Below, piece after piece: positions 1 through 5,447 of a stretch of 9,198 nucleotides of DNA. The position numbers were made by a program, and so were the translations under genes. The number at the start of each line of letters is the position of its first letter. Position 1 is the first letter of the stretch. The notes beneath the pieces were generated by a model. That model saw only the letters and a program-made list of their open reading frames with translations, was not told the DNA's origin and did no database searches. Source of the stretch: Clostridiales bacterium (GTDB taxonomy: Bacteria; Bacillota; Clostridia; Saccharofermentanales; Saccharofermentanaceae); assembly GCA_017612755.1 (NCBI GenBank), contig JAGAFH010000069.1, forward strand, positions 1 to 9,198. Reading direction: 5' to 3'.

Positions 1-1
1 G

Positions 2-544
2 CTTTCCGATGAGGATGCTCTCTTTGAAATGGAGTTCCAGAAGGTAAAGGCCTGCTTCAGGATCCTTGCATCCATGAAGGAGTCAGGTCTTCTTTCTATG
101 GTCATAGACAGGTTTATGAGCTATGAAAAGGTACCTGATTTTGTTGCCGATTCAGTAGCCGAGTATGTCGAGGCATTTCCTTCCGAGTCCGTTCCTCTTA
201 TGATCTCCATCCTGGAGGAGAGGAAGGAAACGGGCCTTGAGGGACCTTGTGAGGATCTGGTGATCATGCTCACAAATATCGGTAAGGAAGATCATAAGGA
301 TGAGATCTATGATGCTCTCCGTATGGCATTCCGTTTCATGAACAATAAGATCTATGCCGTTATCTGTCTTGCCGACTATGGCGACATAAAGGCGGTCCCC
401 ATGCTCAAGAGCTATATAAACCGTCATCAGGACACTATCTCGAGAGATCTTTTCTACGAGATGATGTCTGCGATACAGCACCTGGGAGGAGATATTTCAG
501 ATATCTCCGATCCCTTCGGAGATTTCCAGAAAAAATTCAAGTAA
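2..544 (+). CDS. C-terminal part of a helical-repeat (HEAT-like) protein, 5' end outside window
   Basis: The frame is open from the first bases of the window (it reads LSDEDALFE ahead of the first Met at 29) and ends at TAA 542-544. No ribosome binding site precedes the ATG at 29, so I read this as the 3' end of a longer gene. The visible 181 residues are mostly predicted amphipathic helices with HEAT-like spacing, for example the segment ending AVICLADYGDIKAVPMLKSY, where a repeat reads 'loss or gain of unit, then helix'. There is no signal peptide or membrane segment in the visible part, so a cytoplasmic scaffold or binding protein is plausible. The GH26 gene starts 5 bases after the stop, suggesting one transcript. 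HEAT-like assignment is by pattern only; no specific family or partner is recognised. Confidence 0.7.
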   Translation, partial: LSDEDALFEMEFQKVKACFRILASMKESGLLSMVIDRFMSYEKVPDFVADSVAEYVEAFPSESVPLMISILEERKETGLEGPCEDLVIMLTNIGKEDHKDEIYDALRMAFRFMNNKIYAVICLADYGDIKAVPMLKSYINRHQDTISRDLFYEMMSAIQHLGGDISDISDPFGDFQKKFK

Positions 545-549
545 AGACT

Positions 550-1650
550 ATGGACCGGGATATCAGAGAGCCTGCTGCTATATCACTTCTTGAGAGATTG
601 GAAGACGAAGCGTATTCCGATTCGATCTTATTCGGCCATCAGAATGCCGGACATATCGGAGTGAGTATTACAAAACGGGACGGAACCCAGTCTGATGTAA
701 AGAATCTGACAGGTGTACATCCTGCGGTGGCGGGAGTAGATACTCTCGGCTTTTTCGGATATGAAGGAAACAAGGCGGACCTTATAAAGACAGTTAAGCA
801 GCTTCACAGGGAAGGCGTGATCATCACCCTTTCATCCCACATGCCCAACTTCTCTCTCGGGGGTAAGGATTTTTATGATTATTCTCCCAATGTCACCGAC
901 GGAAATGTAGGTGAGAGGATCCTGCCCGGAGGGGACCTTAACGGAAAGTATATAAGGTTCCTTAATGAGATAGCTGATTTCGCAAAGGAATGCGTTGATC
1001 TTTACGGTGACAGGATCCCCATGATCTTCAGGCCCTTCCATGAGTGTAACGGCGACTGGTTCTGGTGGGGCGGAAAGAATCTTTCTGCGGAAAAGTATAT
1101 AGAGCTTTTCAGATATACCATCGACTACTTGAGCAACTTCTGCGGGATAAAGAATTTTCTTTACTGCTATTCTCCCAACGGTCAGATCCATTCGGCGGAG
1201 CAGTATATGGAGAGATATCCGGGGGATGATTATGTGGATATCATGGGGCTGGACCAGTATAATGACAGGCCTTCGGAGAATGACGGTTTCTTCACATCCC
1301 TTGTGGATTCCCTCAAGGTCATATCTGAGTGCGCCGAGAACCACGGTAAGGTATATGCCATCACCGAAGTTGGCGCCAGGACCCTTGATTCCAACCCCAA
1401 AGCCGGTTATTACGAGGGGCTGGCTCCTTCAGGAAATGCAGTGAAGAACTGGTATACAAAGCTTCTGGAATCCCTGTTCCTCGACGATGCGGGAGTTAGG
1501 TGCGCATATCTTCTGGTGTGGGCAAACTTCTCCGACAACCAGTTCTGGGTGCCATACAAAAAAGGTGATTTTACCCATGAGATGTGTTATGATTTTATAG
1601 ATTTTTGTAATAGCGGACATATCCGCCTTGCTCCGAAGATGCAGGCTTAA
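550..1650 (+). CDS. Glycoside hydrolase family 26 (endo-beta-mannanase-like), no signal peptide
   Basis: This 366-residue protein matches GH26, retaining enzymes with a (beta/alpha)8 barrel that mostly cleave beta-1,4-mannans. Visible signatures are ILFGHQNA near residues 26-33, typical of the GH26 N-terminus, and RPFHECNGDWFWWG, whose Glu165 fits the acid/base. ITEVGAR supplies Glu273, which fits the nucleophile, and a Trp-rich C-terminal part (VWANFSDNQFWVPY) follows. The length is that of a single catalytic domain without a carbohydrate-binding module. The N-terminus (MDRDIREPAAIS) has no hydrophobic stretch, so the enzyme is probably cytoplasmic and would act on imported manno-oligosaccharides rather than polymer; that is inference. 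The start lacks a clear Shine-Dalgarno and sits 5 bases after the previous stop, so translation may be coupled. The last 10 bases lie within the tRNA-Gly gene at 1641. Xylanase, glucanase or lichenase activity also occurs in GH26. Confidence 0.9.
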   Translation: MDRDIREPAAISLLERLEDEAYSDSILFGHQNAGHIGVSITKRDGTQSDVKNLTGVHPAVAGVDTLGFFGYEGNKADLIKTVKQLHREGVIITLSSHMPNFSLGGKDFYDYSPNVTDGNVGERILPGGDLNGKYIRFLNEIADFAKECVDLYGDRIPMIFRPFHECNGDWFWWGGKNLSAEKYIELFRYTIDYLSNFCGIKNFLYCYSPNGQIHSAEQYMERYPGDDYVDIMGLDQYNDRPSENDGFFTSLVDSLKVISECAENHGKVYAITEVGARTLDSNPKAGYYEGLAPSGNAVKNWYTKLLESLFLDDAGVRCAYLLVWANFSDNQFWVPYKKGDFTHEMCYDFIDFCNSGHIRLAPKMQA

Positions 1651-1716
1651 CTCAGTTGGTAGAGTGTCAGCTTCCCAAGCTGAATGCCGCGGGTTCGAGC
1701 CCCGTAGCCTGCTCCA
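1641..1716 (+). tRNA. tRNA-Gly (anticodon CCC), CCA encoded
   Basis: A full cloverleaf can be drawn by hand. The acceptor stem GCAGGCT pairs perfectly with AGCCTGC. The D arm is ACTC/GAGT, and the anticodon stem TCAGC/GCTGA carries loop TTCCCAA with anticodon CCC at 1674-1676. The T arm is GCGGG/CCCGT with loop TTCGAGC, followed by discriminator T and encoded CCA. Anticodon CCC reads the glycine codon GGG, and the U discriminator fits bacterial tRNA-Gly. The gene begins inside the 3' end of the GH26 reading frame, whose TAA stop is tRNA positions 8-10. I see no convincing promoter just upstream, only an AT-rich patch around 1587-1611 within the GH26 gene, so it may be processed from the GH26 transcript. 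A palindrome 4 bases downstream may end transcription. Confidence 0.95.
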
Positions 1717-1720
1717 TATA

Positions 1721-1794
1721 AGTGACAGAGCTGGGGACGGTTCTCTTGGTGTCACATAAAAAGTGACAGTTGAGAACCGTCCCCAACTGTCACT
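1721..1794. repeat. Nested palindromic repeat resembling RAYT/REP-type elements; possible terminator
   Basis: The outer arms AGTGACAG (1721-1728) and CTGTCACT (1787-1794) pair exactly. Inside them TGGGGACGGTTCTC (1732-1745) pairs exactly with GAGAACCGTCCCCA (1772-1785), and an inner TGTCAC/GTGACA hairpin (1750-1755/1763-1768) closes around ATAAAAA. The GGGGACGGTTCTC core joined to GTGTCAC/GTGACA is, from memory, a motif family dispersed in many bacterial genomes and linked with REP-associated tyrosine (Y1) transposases. No such transposase is in the window. The T-rich tail after the right arm (CTTTTAATTAT) means it could also terminate the tRNA or the convergent transcripts. Confidence 0.8.
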
Positions 1795-1819
1795 TTTAAT
1801 TATCGCTTTATATCTTATA

Positions 1820-2407
1820 TCAGAAAGCTGATGCTGCGGAAGTTACTTCCTGCTCCCATGTGGTGAACTGGGGATCTTCCCTGTCAGTATGGGACTCGAG
1901 TTCTGTTCCCTGGGCATCCATCATTCTCCAGATGATCAGAGATCCGTTACTGAAGAAGAATTCGGTGGAACCGTCATTTGTAAAGTAGCTGGCTGCGATC
2001 AGGACTCCGTTATGATAGTAGAATACCTGTCTTGTGTATTCTGCGCTCTCCGGGATGGATACCAGCTTATATTCTTCATTCTGGTAGATGAAATTGCCGT
2101 CATCGGTCATGGTGACTTCCAGTTCCTCGTTATTGGCAAGTTCAGTGATGGTAGCGCAGACGTCTACGATATCCTGGCACTGGTCATAGACGGAATTGTC
2201 TTCTGTGGGAGCGGCTGTGGATTCCGTTATATCGTCGATATCATCAGGGAATTCGATCTCCTCTTCGGTAGGTTTCGAAAATGCGTTTCTCGTAAGACCT
2301 TTGGCATATGCGACAACAAATATGACCGCAAATGTAATGATCGCTGCTACGAGCATTATGATTATGAAAGTTATTGCTTCAGGAAGCTTTTTCTTGGGCT
2401 TTTTCAT
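1820..2407 (-). CDS. Membrane-anchored extracytoplasmic protein of unknown function
   Basis: The chosen ATG (2405-2407) encodes MKKPKKKLPEA and is preceded by GGAGGG (2413-2418 on this strand) at a 5-base spacing. An in-frame ATG at 2446 lacks such a site and would add 13 residues ahead of the basic stretch. The 195-residue product has a lysine-rich N-terminus, then one long hydrophobic segment at about residues 12-35, which should be an uncleaved anchor or signal with the rest outside the cell. An acidic, Thr/Ser/Pro-containing linker follows (about 45-72, including EEEIEFPDD and TESTAAPTEDN). The C-terminal globular part has tandem beta-hairpin-like turns (QVFYYHNGVL, TEFFFSNGSLIIWRMMD), a pattern seen in many secreted Firmicute proteins of unknown role. 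It is a single-gene unit, opposite to its neighbours and lying between two tRNA-Gly genes. No catalytic motif is recognised. Confidence 0.8.
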   Translation of the reverse strand: MKKPKKKLPEAITFIIIMLVAAIITFAVIFVVAYAKGLTRNAFSKPTEEEIEFPDDIDDITESTAAPTEDNSVYDQCQDIVDVCATITELANNEELEVTMTDDGNFIYQNEEYKLVSIPESAEYTRQVFYYHNGVLIAASYFTNDGSTEFFFSNGSLIIWRMMDAQGTELESHTDREDPQFTTWEQEVTSAASAF

Positions 2408-2436
2408 TTTATCCCTCCATCCGTTTTTGCAAATGC

Positions 2437-2464
2437 ATTGTACCACTTAGATCATTAAAAGCAA
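2437..2464 (-). promoter_or_regulatory. Likely sigma-A promoter for the minus-strand membrane protein gene
   Basis: On the minus strand an extended -10, TGGTACAAT (TACAAT at 2437-2442), lies 16 bases from a partial -35, TTGCTT (2459-2464). Transcription would start near 2430, leaving a leader of about 23 bases before the ATG at 2407, which contains the GGAGGG site. The -35 match is only three of six, so the extended -10 carries most of the evidence. Confidence 0.5.
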
Positions 2465-2482
2465 AATATATGGTATTTTTTA

Positions 2483-2511
2483 TTGACAAATACCTTTTGC
2501 CCCCATATAAT
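2483..2511 (+). promoter_or_regulatory. Consensus sigma-A promoter for tRNA-Gly(GCC)
   Basis: TTGACA (2483-2488) and TATAAT (2506-2511) are both exact consensus hexamers with the ideal 17-base spacer. Transcription should begin near 2518, about 13 bases before the mature tRNA 5' end. This is the strongest promoter visible in the window, as expected for a stable RNA gene. Confidence 0.92.
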
Positions 2512-2530
2512 ATCTTTCGTCGCTAATCAC

Positions 2531-2605
2531 GCGGGATTAACTCAGTGGTAGAGTGTCACCTTGCCAAGGTGAAAGTCGCGAGTTCGAATCTCGTATCCCG
2601 CTCCA
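2531..2605 (+). tRNA. tRNA-Gly (anticodon GCC), CCA encoded
   Basis: The acceptor stem GCGGGAT pairs perfectly with ATCCCGC. The D arm is ACTC/GAGT. The anticodon stem TCACC/GGTGA carries loop TTGCCAA, with anticodon GCC at 2563-2565, which reads GGC and GGT. The T arm is GCGAG/CTCGT with loop TTCGAAT, then discriminator T and encoded CCA. Unlike the CCC isoacceptor at 1641, it is a self-contained unit with its own consensus promoter and intrinsic terminator. The two share most of the D arm and surrounding positions. Confidence 0.96.
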
Positions 2606-2608
2606 CTT

Positions 2609-2636
2609 AGATCCGGAAAGTTCCGGATCTTTTTTT
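2609..2636 (+). terminator. Intrinsic terminator of the tRNA-Gly(GCC) unit
   Basis: AGATCCGGA (2609-2617) and TCCGGATCT (2622-2630) form a perfect 9-bp stem with a four-base loop, followed directly by a run of T (2630-2636). The stem begins 4 bases after the tRNA CCA. It separates the tRNA unit from the thioredoxin promoter downstream. Confidence 0.92.
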
Positions 2637-2660
2637 ATGCTCTATCGTACGGTTTTCCTG

Positions 2661-2689
2661 TTGACCTTAATTTAGAATCATTATAAAAT
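2661..2689 (+). promoter_or_regulatory. Probable sigma-A promoter for thioredoxin
   Basis: TTGACC (2661-2666) is followed after 17 bases by TAAAAT (2684-2689), one mismatch from each consensus hexamer. An overlapping TATAAA (2682-2687) would give a 15-base spacer. Transcription would begin near 2696, only a few bases ahead of the AAAGGAG ribosome binding site at 2704-2710. Confidence 0.7.
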
Positions 2690-2719
2690 AGATTCATAAA
2701 GTGAAAGGAGATATGTCCT

Positions 2720-3040
2720 ATGTCTGAGATCGTTTTAACTATGGATAATTTTAAGTCTGAGGTCCTTGATTCCGATCTGCCGGTCCTGGTGGATTTCTGG
2801 GCTCCCTGGTGCGGCCCCTGTAAGATGCTGGGCCCTGTAGTATCCCAGATCGCCGAAGTCTATGAGGGCAAGGTGAAGGTAGGAAAGGTCAATGTTGATG
2901 AGAATGAGGAGCTTGCCATGAAGTTCGGCATCAGCAGCATTCCTGCGGTAAAGCTCTTTAAGAACGGTGAAGTGGCAGCTGACAGCATCGGATTTAAGCC
3001 GCTTCCGGCTCTTGGGCAGTGGATCGATCAGAATATCTGA
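2720..3040 (+). CDS. trxA: Thioredoxin
   Basis: A 106-residue protein, the normal size of a single-domain cytoplasmic thioredoxin, with the redox motif WCGPC at residues 30-34 inside the typical VDFWAPWCGPCK context. The cis-proline loop SSIPA (Pro75) is present, with Ala after the proline where Thr is most common. It reduces protein disulfides and is itself recycled by thioredoxin reductase, which is not in the window. The ATG at 2720 is supported by AAAGGAG (2704-2710) at a 9-base spacing; an earlier ATG at 2713 runs into a stop after four codons. It appears to be a single-gene transcript with its own promoter. Its stop lies 3 bases from the stop of the convergent radical SAM gene, with no terminator between them. 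Confidence 0.95.
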   Translation: MSEIVLTMDNFKSEVLDSDLPVLVDFWAPWCGPCKMLGPVVSQIAEVYEGKVKVGKVNVDENEELAMKFGISSIPAVKLFKNGEVAADSIGFKPLPALGQWIDQNI

Positions 3041-3043
3041 TCA

Positions 3044-3961
3044 TCAGTTAAAACCGGGTATCATAAGATCTCCCGAAGCGTCTTCTTCCTGCGTAAAGAA
3101 CAGTTCGTGTCCTGAAAGGATCAGGTGGTCTGTGGCGGCGCGGTAGTGACCCTCCGGGAGTTTCCTTTTTAAGTATTCCGGCACTTTCAGTTTTTCAAGC
3201 TGTGGCATGGGAGTATACTGGTTCATCAGGCTTATATAGATCTTATTGAAGTACCGCTCTGTCAGAAAGTCCAGGACTTTCTTTGTGTCAAAGAGCTGTC
3301 CCGGGATCATGAGATGCCTGACGATCATACCTTTTTTCATGATGCCGTTTTCGTCTGTTACTGCGGGACCGGTCTGCCTGTACATTTCCTCAAGAGCCTT
3401 TTCGCAGACCTTCCGGTAATCTTTTACTTTTAATATCTCATAGGATAGTCTGTCAGAATAAAACTTCATGTCCGGCAGGTAGATATCCACCAGCCCCTCA
3501 AAGAGTTTCAGGGTCTCTACTTTGTCGTAGCCTCCGGTATTTATGAGAACCGGGACCTTAAGGCCCAGATCCTTTGCCCTTCCGATGGAAAGGGATACTT
3601 CCGGAGCAAAGTGCATGGGAGTCACCAGGTTGATGTTGTGGGCCCCCAGGCTCTCAAGCCGTAAGAACTCATCTGCCAGCTGATCCGGGGTATATATCTT
3701 TCCCTTCCCCGTATTGCCCCTCGATATCTTATAGTTCTGGCAGAAAGGACATCCCAGGGTACACCCTTCGAAAAAAACTGCGCCCGAACCCCTGGTGCCT
3801 GTGATGGGAGGTTCCTCTCCGAAATGGAGCATGGACAGGTTTACCACCATGTCTTTTCCCATCCTGCAGAAACCGGTCTTTTTTGATAATCGGTCTACAT
3901 TACATTCCCTGGGACACAGTCTGCATTGTGCATATGTAGAAATAATCTTTTCGAGCTCCAT
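3044..3961 (-). CDS. Radical SAM protein, PflX/COG1313 group
   Basis: A 305-residue protein with the radical SAM cluster motif CX3CX2C as CTLGCPFC (Cys67, Cys71, Cys74), which binds the 4Fe-4S cluster and SAM. A Cys-rich N-terminus precedes it (Cys13, Cys16, Cys20, Cys32, as CRLCPREC...GFC), a hallmark of the PflA-related PflX group. The following HFGEEPPITG and SGAVFFEGC segments also fit. The true substrate of this group is not established, although it is named after pyruvate formate-lyase activase; no formate-lyase gene is nearby. The start at ATG 3959-3961 has no Shine-Dalgarno, but a TATAAT lies 8 bases upstream, so the message may be leaderless. There is no alternative Met until residue 34, after the conserved N-terminal cysteines. 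The gene is divergent from purF and convergent with thioredoxin. Confidence 0.9.
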   Translation of the reverse strand: MELEKIISTYAQCRLCPRECNVDRLSKKTGFCRMGKDMVVNLSMLHFGEEPPITGTRGSGAVFFEGCTLGCPFCQNYKISRGNTGKGKIYTPDQLADEFLRLESLGAHNINLVTPMHFAPEVSLSIGRAKDLGLKVPVLINTGGYDKVETLKLFEGLVDIYLPDMKFYSDRLSYEILKVKDYRKVCEKALEEMYRQTGPAVTDENGIMKKGMIVRHLMIPGQLFDTKKVLDFLTERYFNKIYISLMNQYTPMPQLEKLKVPEYLKRKLPEGHYRAATDHLILSGHELFFTQEEDASGDLMIPGFN

Positions 3962-3969
3962 ATTTATAG

Positions 3970-3998
3970 ATTATAAAGGATACGAGTGCTAAAATCAT
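3970..3998 (-). promoter_or_regulatory. Candidate promoter for the radical SAM gene, implying a leaderless mRNA
   Basis: On the minus strand, a consensus TATAAT (3970-3975) is 17 bases from ATGATT (3993-3998), a weak -35 sharing the TGA core. Only 8 bases separate the -10 from the ATG at 3961, so transcription would begin at or within a base or two of the start codon. The promoter lies inside the 67-base divergent gap with purF. Confidence 0.45.
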
Positions 3999-4019
3999 AA
4001 TCGTTTGAAGAAAACCTTC

Positions 4020-4024
4020 GGAGG
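4020..4024 (+). promoter_or_regulatory. Ribosome binding site fixing the purF start
   Basis: GGAGG lies 4 bases before ATG 4029, a rather tight spacing. It selects this ATG over an in-frame TTG at 4005, which has no such site and would add eight residues ahead of the short propeptide. Confidence 0.75.
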
Positions 4025-4028
4025 CCAT

Positions 4029-5432
4029 ATGCACGAGGAATGCGGTGTTTTCGGTATATTTGACCGTGACGGGCTTGATATAGCCCCGCTTGTTTACTAC
4101 GGTCTTTTCTCACTGCAGCACAGAGGACAGGAAAGCTGCGGTATAGCTATCAACAATGACGGCAATATCAGTCTTATGAAGGACATGGGCCTTGTAAGCG
4201 AAGTCTTTTCCGCAGAAAAGCTCTCCTCTTTAGAGGGTTCCATCGCCATAGGACACGTAAGATATTCCACCACAGGAGCCAGCACTAAGGAAAATGCCCA
4301 GCCCCTGGTGACCCAGTATGTAAAGGGTACATTATCCATCGCCCACAACGGAAATCTCACCAACTGTATCTCCCTTAAGAGAAAGCTGGAGGATGAAGGC
4401 GCTATCTTCAGGACCACCGTTGATTCCGAGGTCATCGCCTATATGCTGGCTAAGAGCAGGTCTTCTTCTCCTTCTGTCGAATATTCCGTAAAGGAAGTCA
4501 TGAACCAGATCGAGGGTGGATATGCCCTCCTCGTAATGAGCCCCAGAAAGCTCATTGCTGCCAGGGATCCATACGGTCTTAAGCCTCTTGTTATGGGTAA
4601 GATCGGAAACTCGGTAGTCTTTGCATCAGAGACCTGTGCCCTGGCTGCCTCAGGCGCTGAGTATGTAAGGGATATAAAGCCCGGCGAGATCGTTATCGTT
4701 GATGATGAAGGCATAAGGGAAGATTTCATAGAGCCCAGAAGATTTGCGAAATGCATCTTTGAATATATATACTTCGCAAGACCCGACAGCGTAATGGACG
4801 GTATCTCAGTCTATGAGTCCAGGATCCGGGCCGGAAGGCTTCTTGCGAGACAGCATCCGGTTGATGCGGATATCGTTATCGGAGTTCCCGAGTCGGGTAT
4901 CGACGCCGCCCTCGGTTATTCACTTGAATCCGGCATCAGATATGAGAAGGGATTTGTTAAGAATAATTACGTGGGAAGGACATTTATCAAGCCCTCCCAG
5001 CAGCTCAGGAAGCAGTCTGTCAGGATCAAGCTCAATCCTATCGATACTGCGGTAAAGGGAAAGAGAGTCGTTATGATAGACGACTCCATCGTAAGAGGTA
5101 CCACCATTGCCAATATCGTGAAGATGCTGAGGCACGCGGGTGCGACAGAGGTCCATGTCAGGATCTCGTCACCGCCCTTCACCCATCCCTGCTACTATGG
5201 TACTGACGTGCCCTCCTGTGATGCCCTTATCGCATGTCAGCATACAGTTCCCGAGATTTGTGAGATAATAGGAGCGGATTCTCTTGGTTATCTTGAAGTC
5301 GGATCTCTCGGTGAGATGATCTGTGAAGAGGGACACAAGTTCTGTGATGCATGTTTTACCGGGGATTATCCCAATGCAGATACAGGTATCGACCTGATGA
5401 TAGAGGAAGCCAAAGGATCTGATAAAGAGTAA
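4029..5432 (+). CDS. purF: Amidophosphoribosyltransferase (first step of purine synthesis)
   Basis: PurF transfers ammonia from glutamine to PRPP, giving phosphoribosylamine, the first committed step of purine synthesis. The 467-residue product begins MHEECGVFG. Removal of four residues would expose Cys5, the N-terminal nucleophile of the glutaminase domain. Later signatures are LQHRGQES, IGHVRYSTTG and HNGNL. The PRPP-binding loop VVMIDDSIVRGTT lies at 347-359 in the phosphoribosyltransferase domain. Four cysteines (242, 388, 439, 442) match the 4Fe-4S ligand pattern of the Bacillus-type enzyme, which the E. coli type lacks. The 67-base upstream gap shows no purine riboswitch and no clear PurR box. 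No other purine gene is visible; the next gene starts 15 bases downstream and encodes an envelope protein, so purF seems to lead a mixed operon. Confidence 0.97.
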   Translation: MHEECGVFGIFDRDGLDIAPLVYYGLFSLQHRGQESCGIAINNDGNISLMKDMGLVSEVFSAEKLSSLEGSIAIGHVRYSTTGASTKENAQPLVTQYVKGTLSIAHNGNLTNCISLKRKLEDEGAIFRTTVDSEVIAYMLAKSRSSSPSVEYSVKEVMNQIEGGYALLVMSPRKLIAARDPYGLKPLVMGKIGNSVVFASETCALAASGAEYVRDIKPGEIVIVDDEGIREDFIEPRRFAKCIFEYIYFARPDSVMDGISVYESRIRAGRLLARQHPVDADIVIGVPESGIDAALGYSLESGIRYEKGFVKNNYVGRTFIKPSQQLRKQSVRIKLNPIDTAVKGKRVVMIDDSIVRGTTIANIVKMLRHAGATEVHVRISSPPFTHPCYYGTDVPSCDALIACQHTVPEICEIIGADSLGYLEVGSLGEMICEEGHKFCDACFTGDYPNADTGIDLMIEEAKGSDKE

Positions 5433-5434
5433 CC

Positions 5435-5440
5435 GGAGGA
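5435..5440 (+). promoter_or_regulatory. Ribosome binding site supporting a TTG start
   Basis: GGAGGA sits 2 bases after the purF stop and 7 bases before TTG 5448. This is a good Shine-Dalgarno at ideal spacing and makes the TTG credible. No in-frame ATG exists before the membrane segment. Confidence 0.8.
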
Positions 5441-5447
5441 GAGGGCT

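Noticed and set aside
832..1344. Minus-strand open frame opposite GH26
   Set aside because: It is a shadow of the GH26 gene; the plus strand holds the catalytic motifs.
2408..2446. Earlier ATG (2446) for the minus-strand membrane protein
   Set aside because: It has no ribosome binding site, and the extra residues precede the normal lysine-rich N-terminus. The proposed -10 box (2437-2442) would also fall inside the added coding segment.
1889..2458. Plus-strand open frame of 189 codons opposite the membrane protein gene
   Set aside because: It has no ribosome binding site and a Cys-rich, low-order composition. It lies antisense to a gene with a good start, anchor segment and promoter.
2713..2727. 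ATG 2713 just before thioredoxin
   Set aside because: It meets TGA after four codons and lies too close to AAAGGAG; too short to be a real leader peptide on this evidence.
4005..4028. TTG 4005 as the purF start
   Set aside because: It would put eight more residues ahead of the catalytic cysteine and lacks a Shine-Dalgarno; ATG 4029 has GGAGG.
3962..4028. Purine riboswitch or PurR operator upstream of purF
   Set aside because: The gap is only 67 bases and shows no aptamer-like structure or recognisable PurR box, only a weak GAAG/CTTC hairpin near the ribosome binding site.
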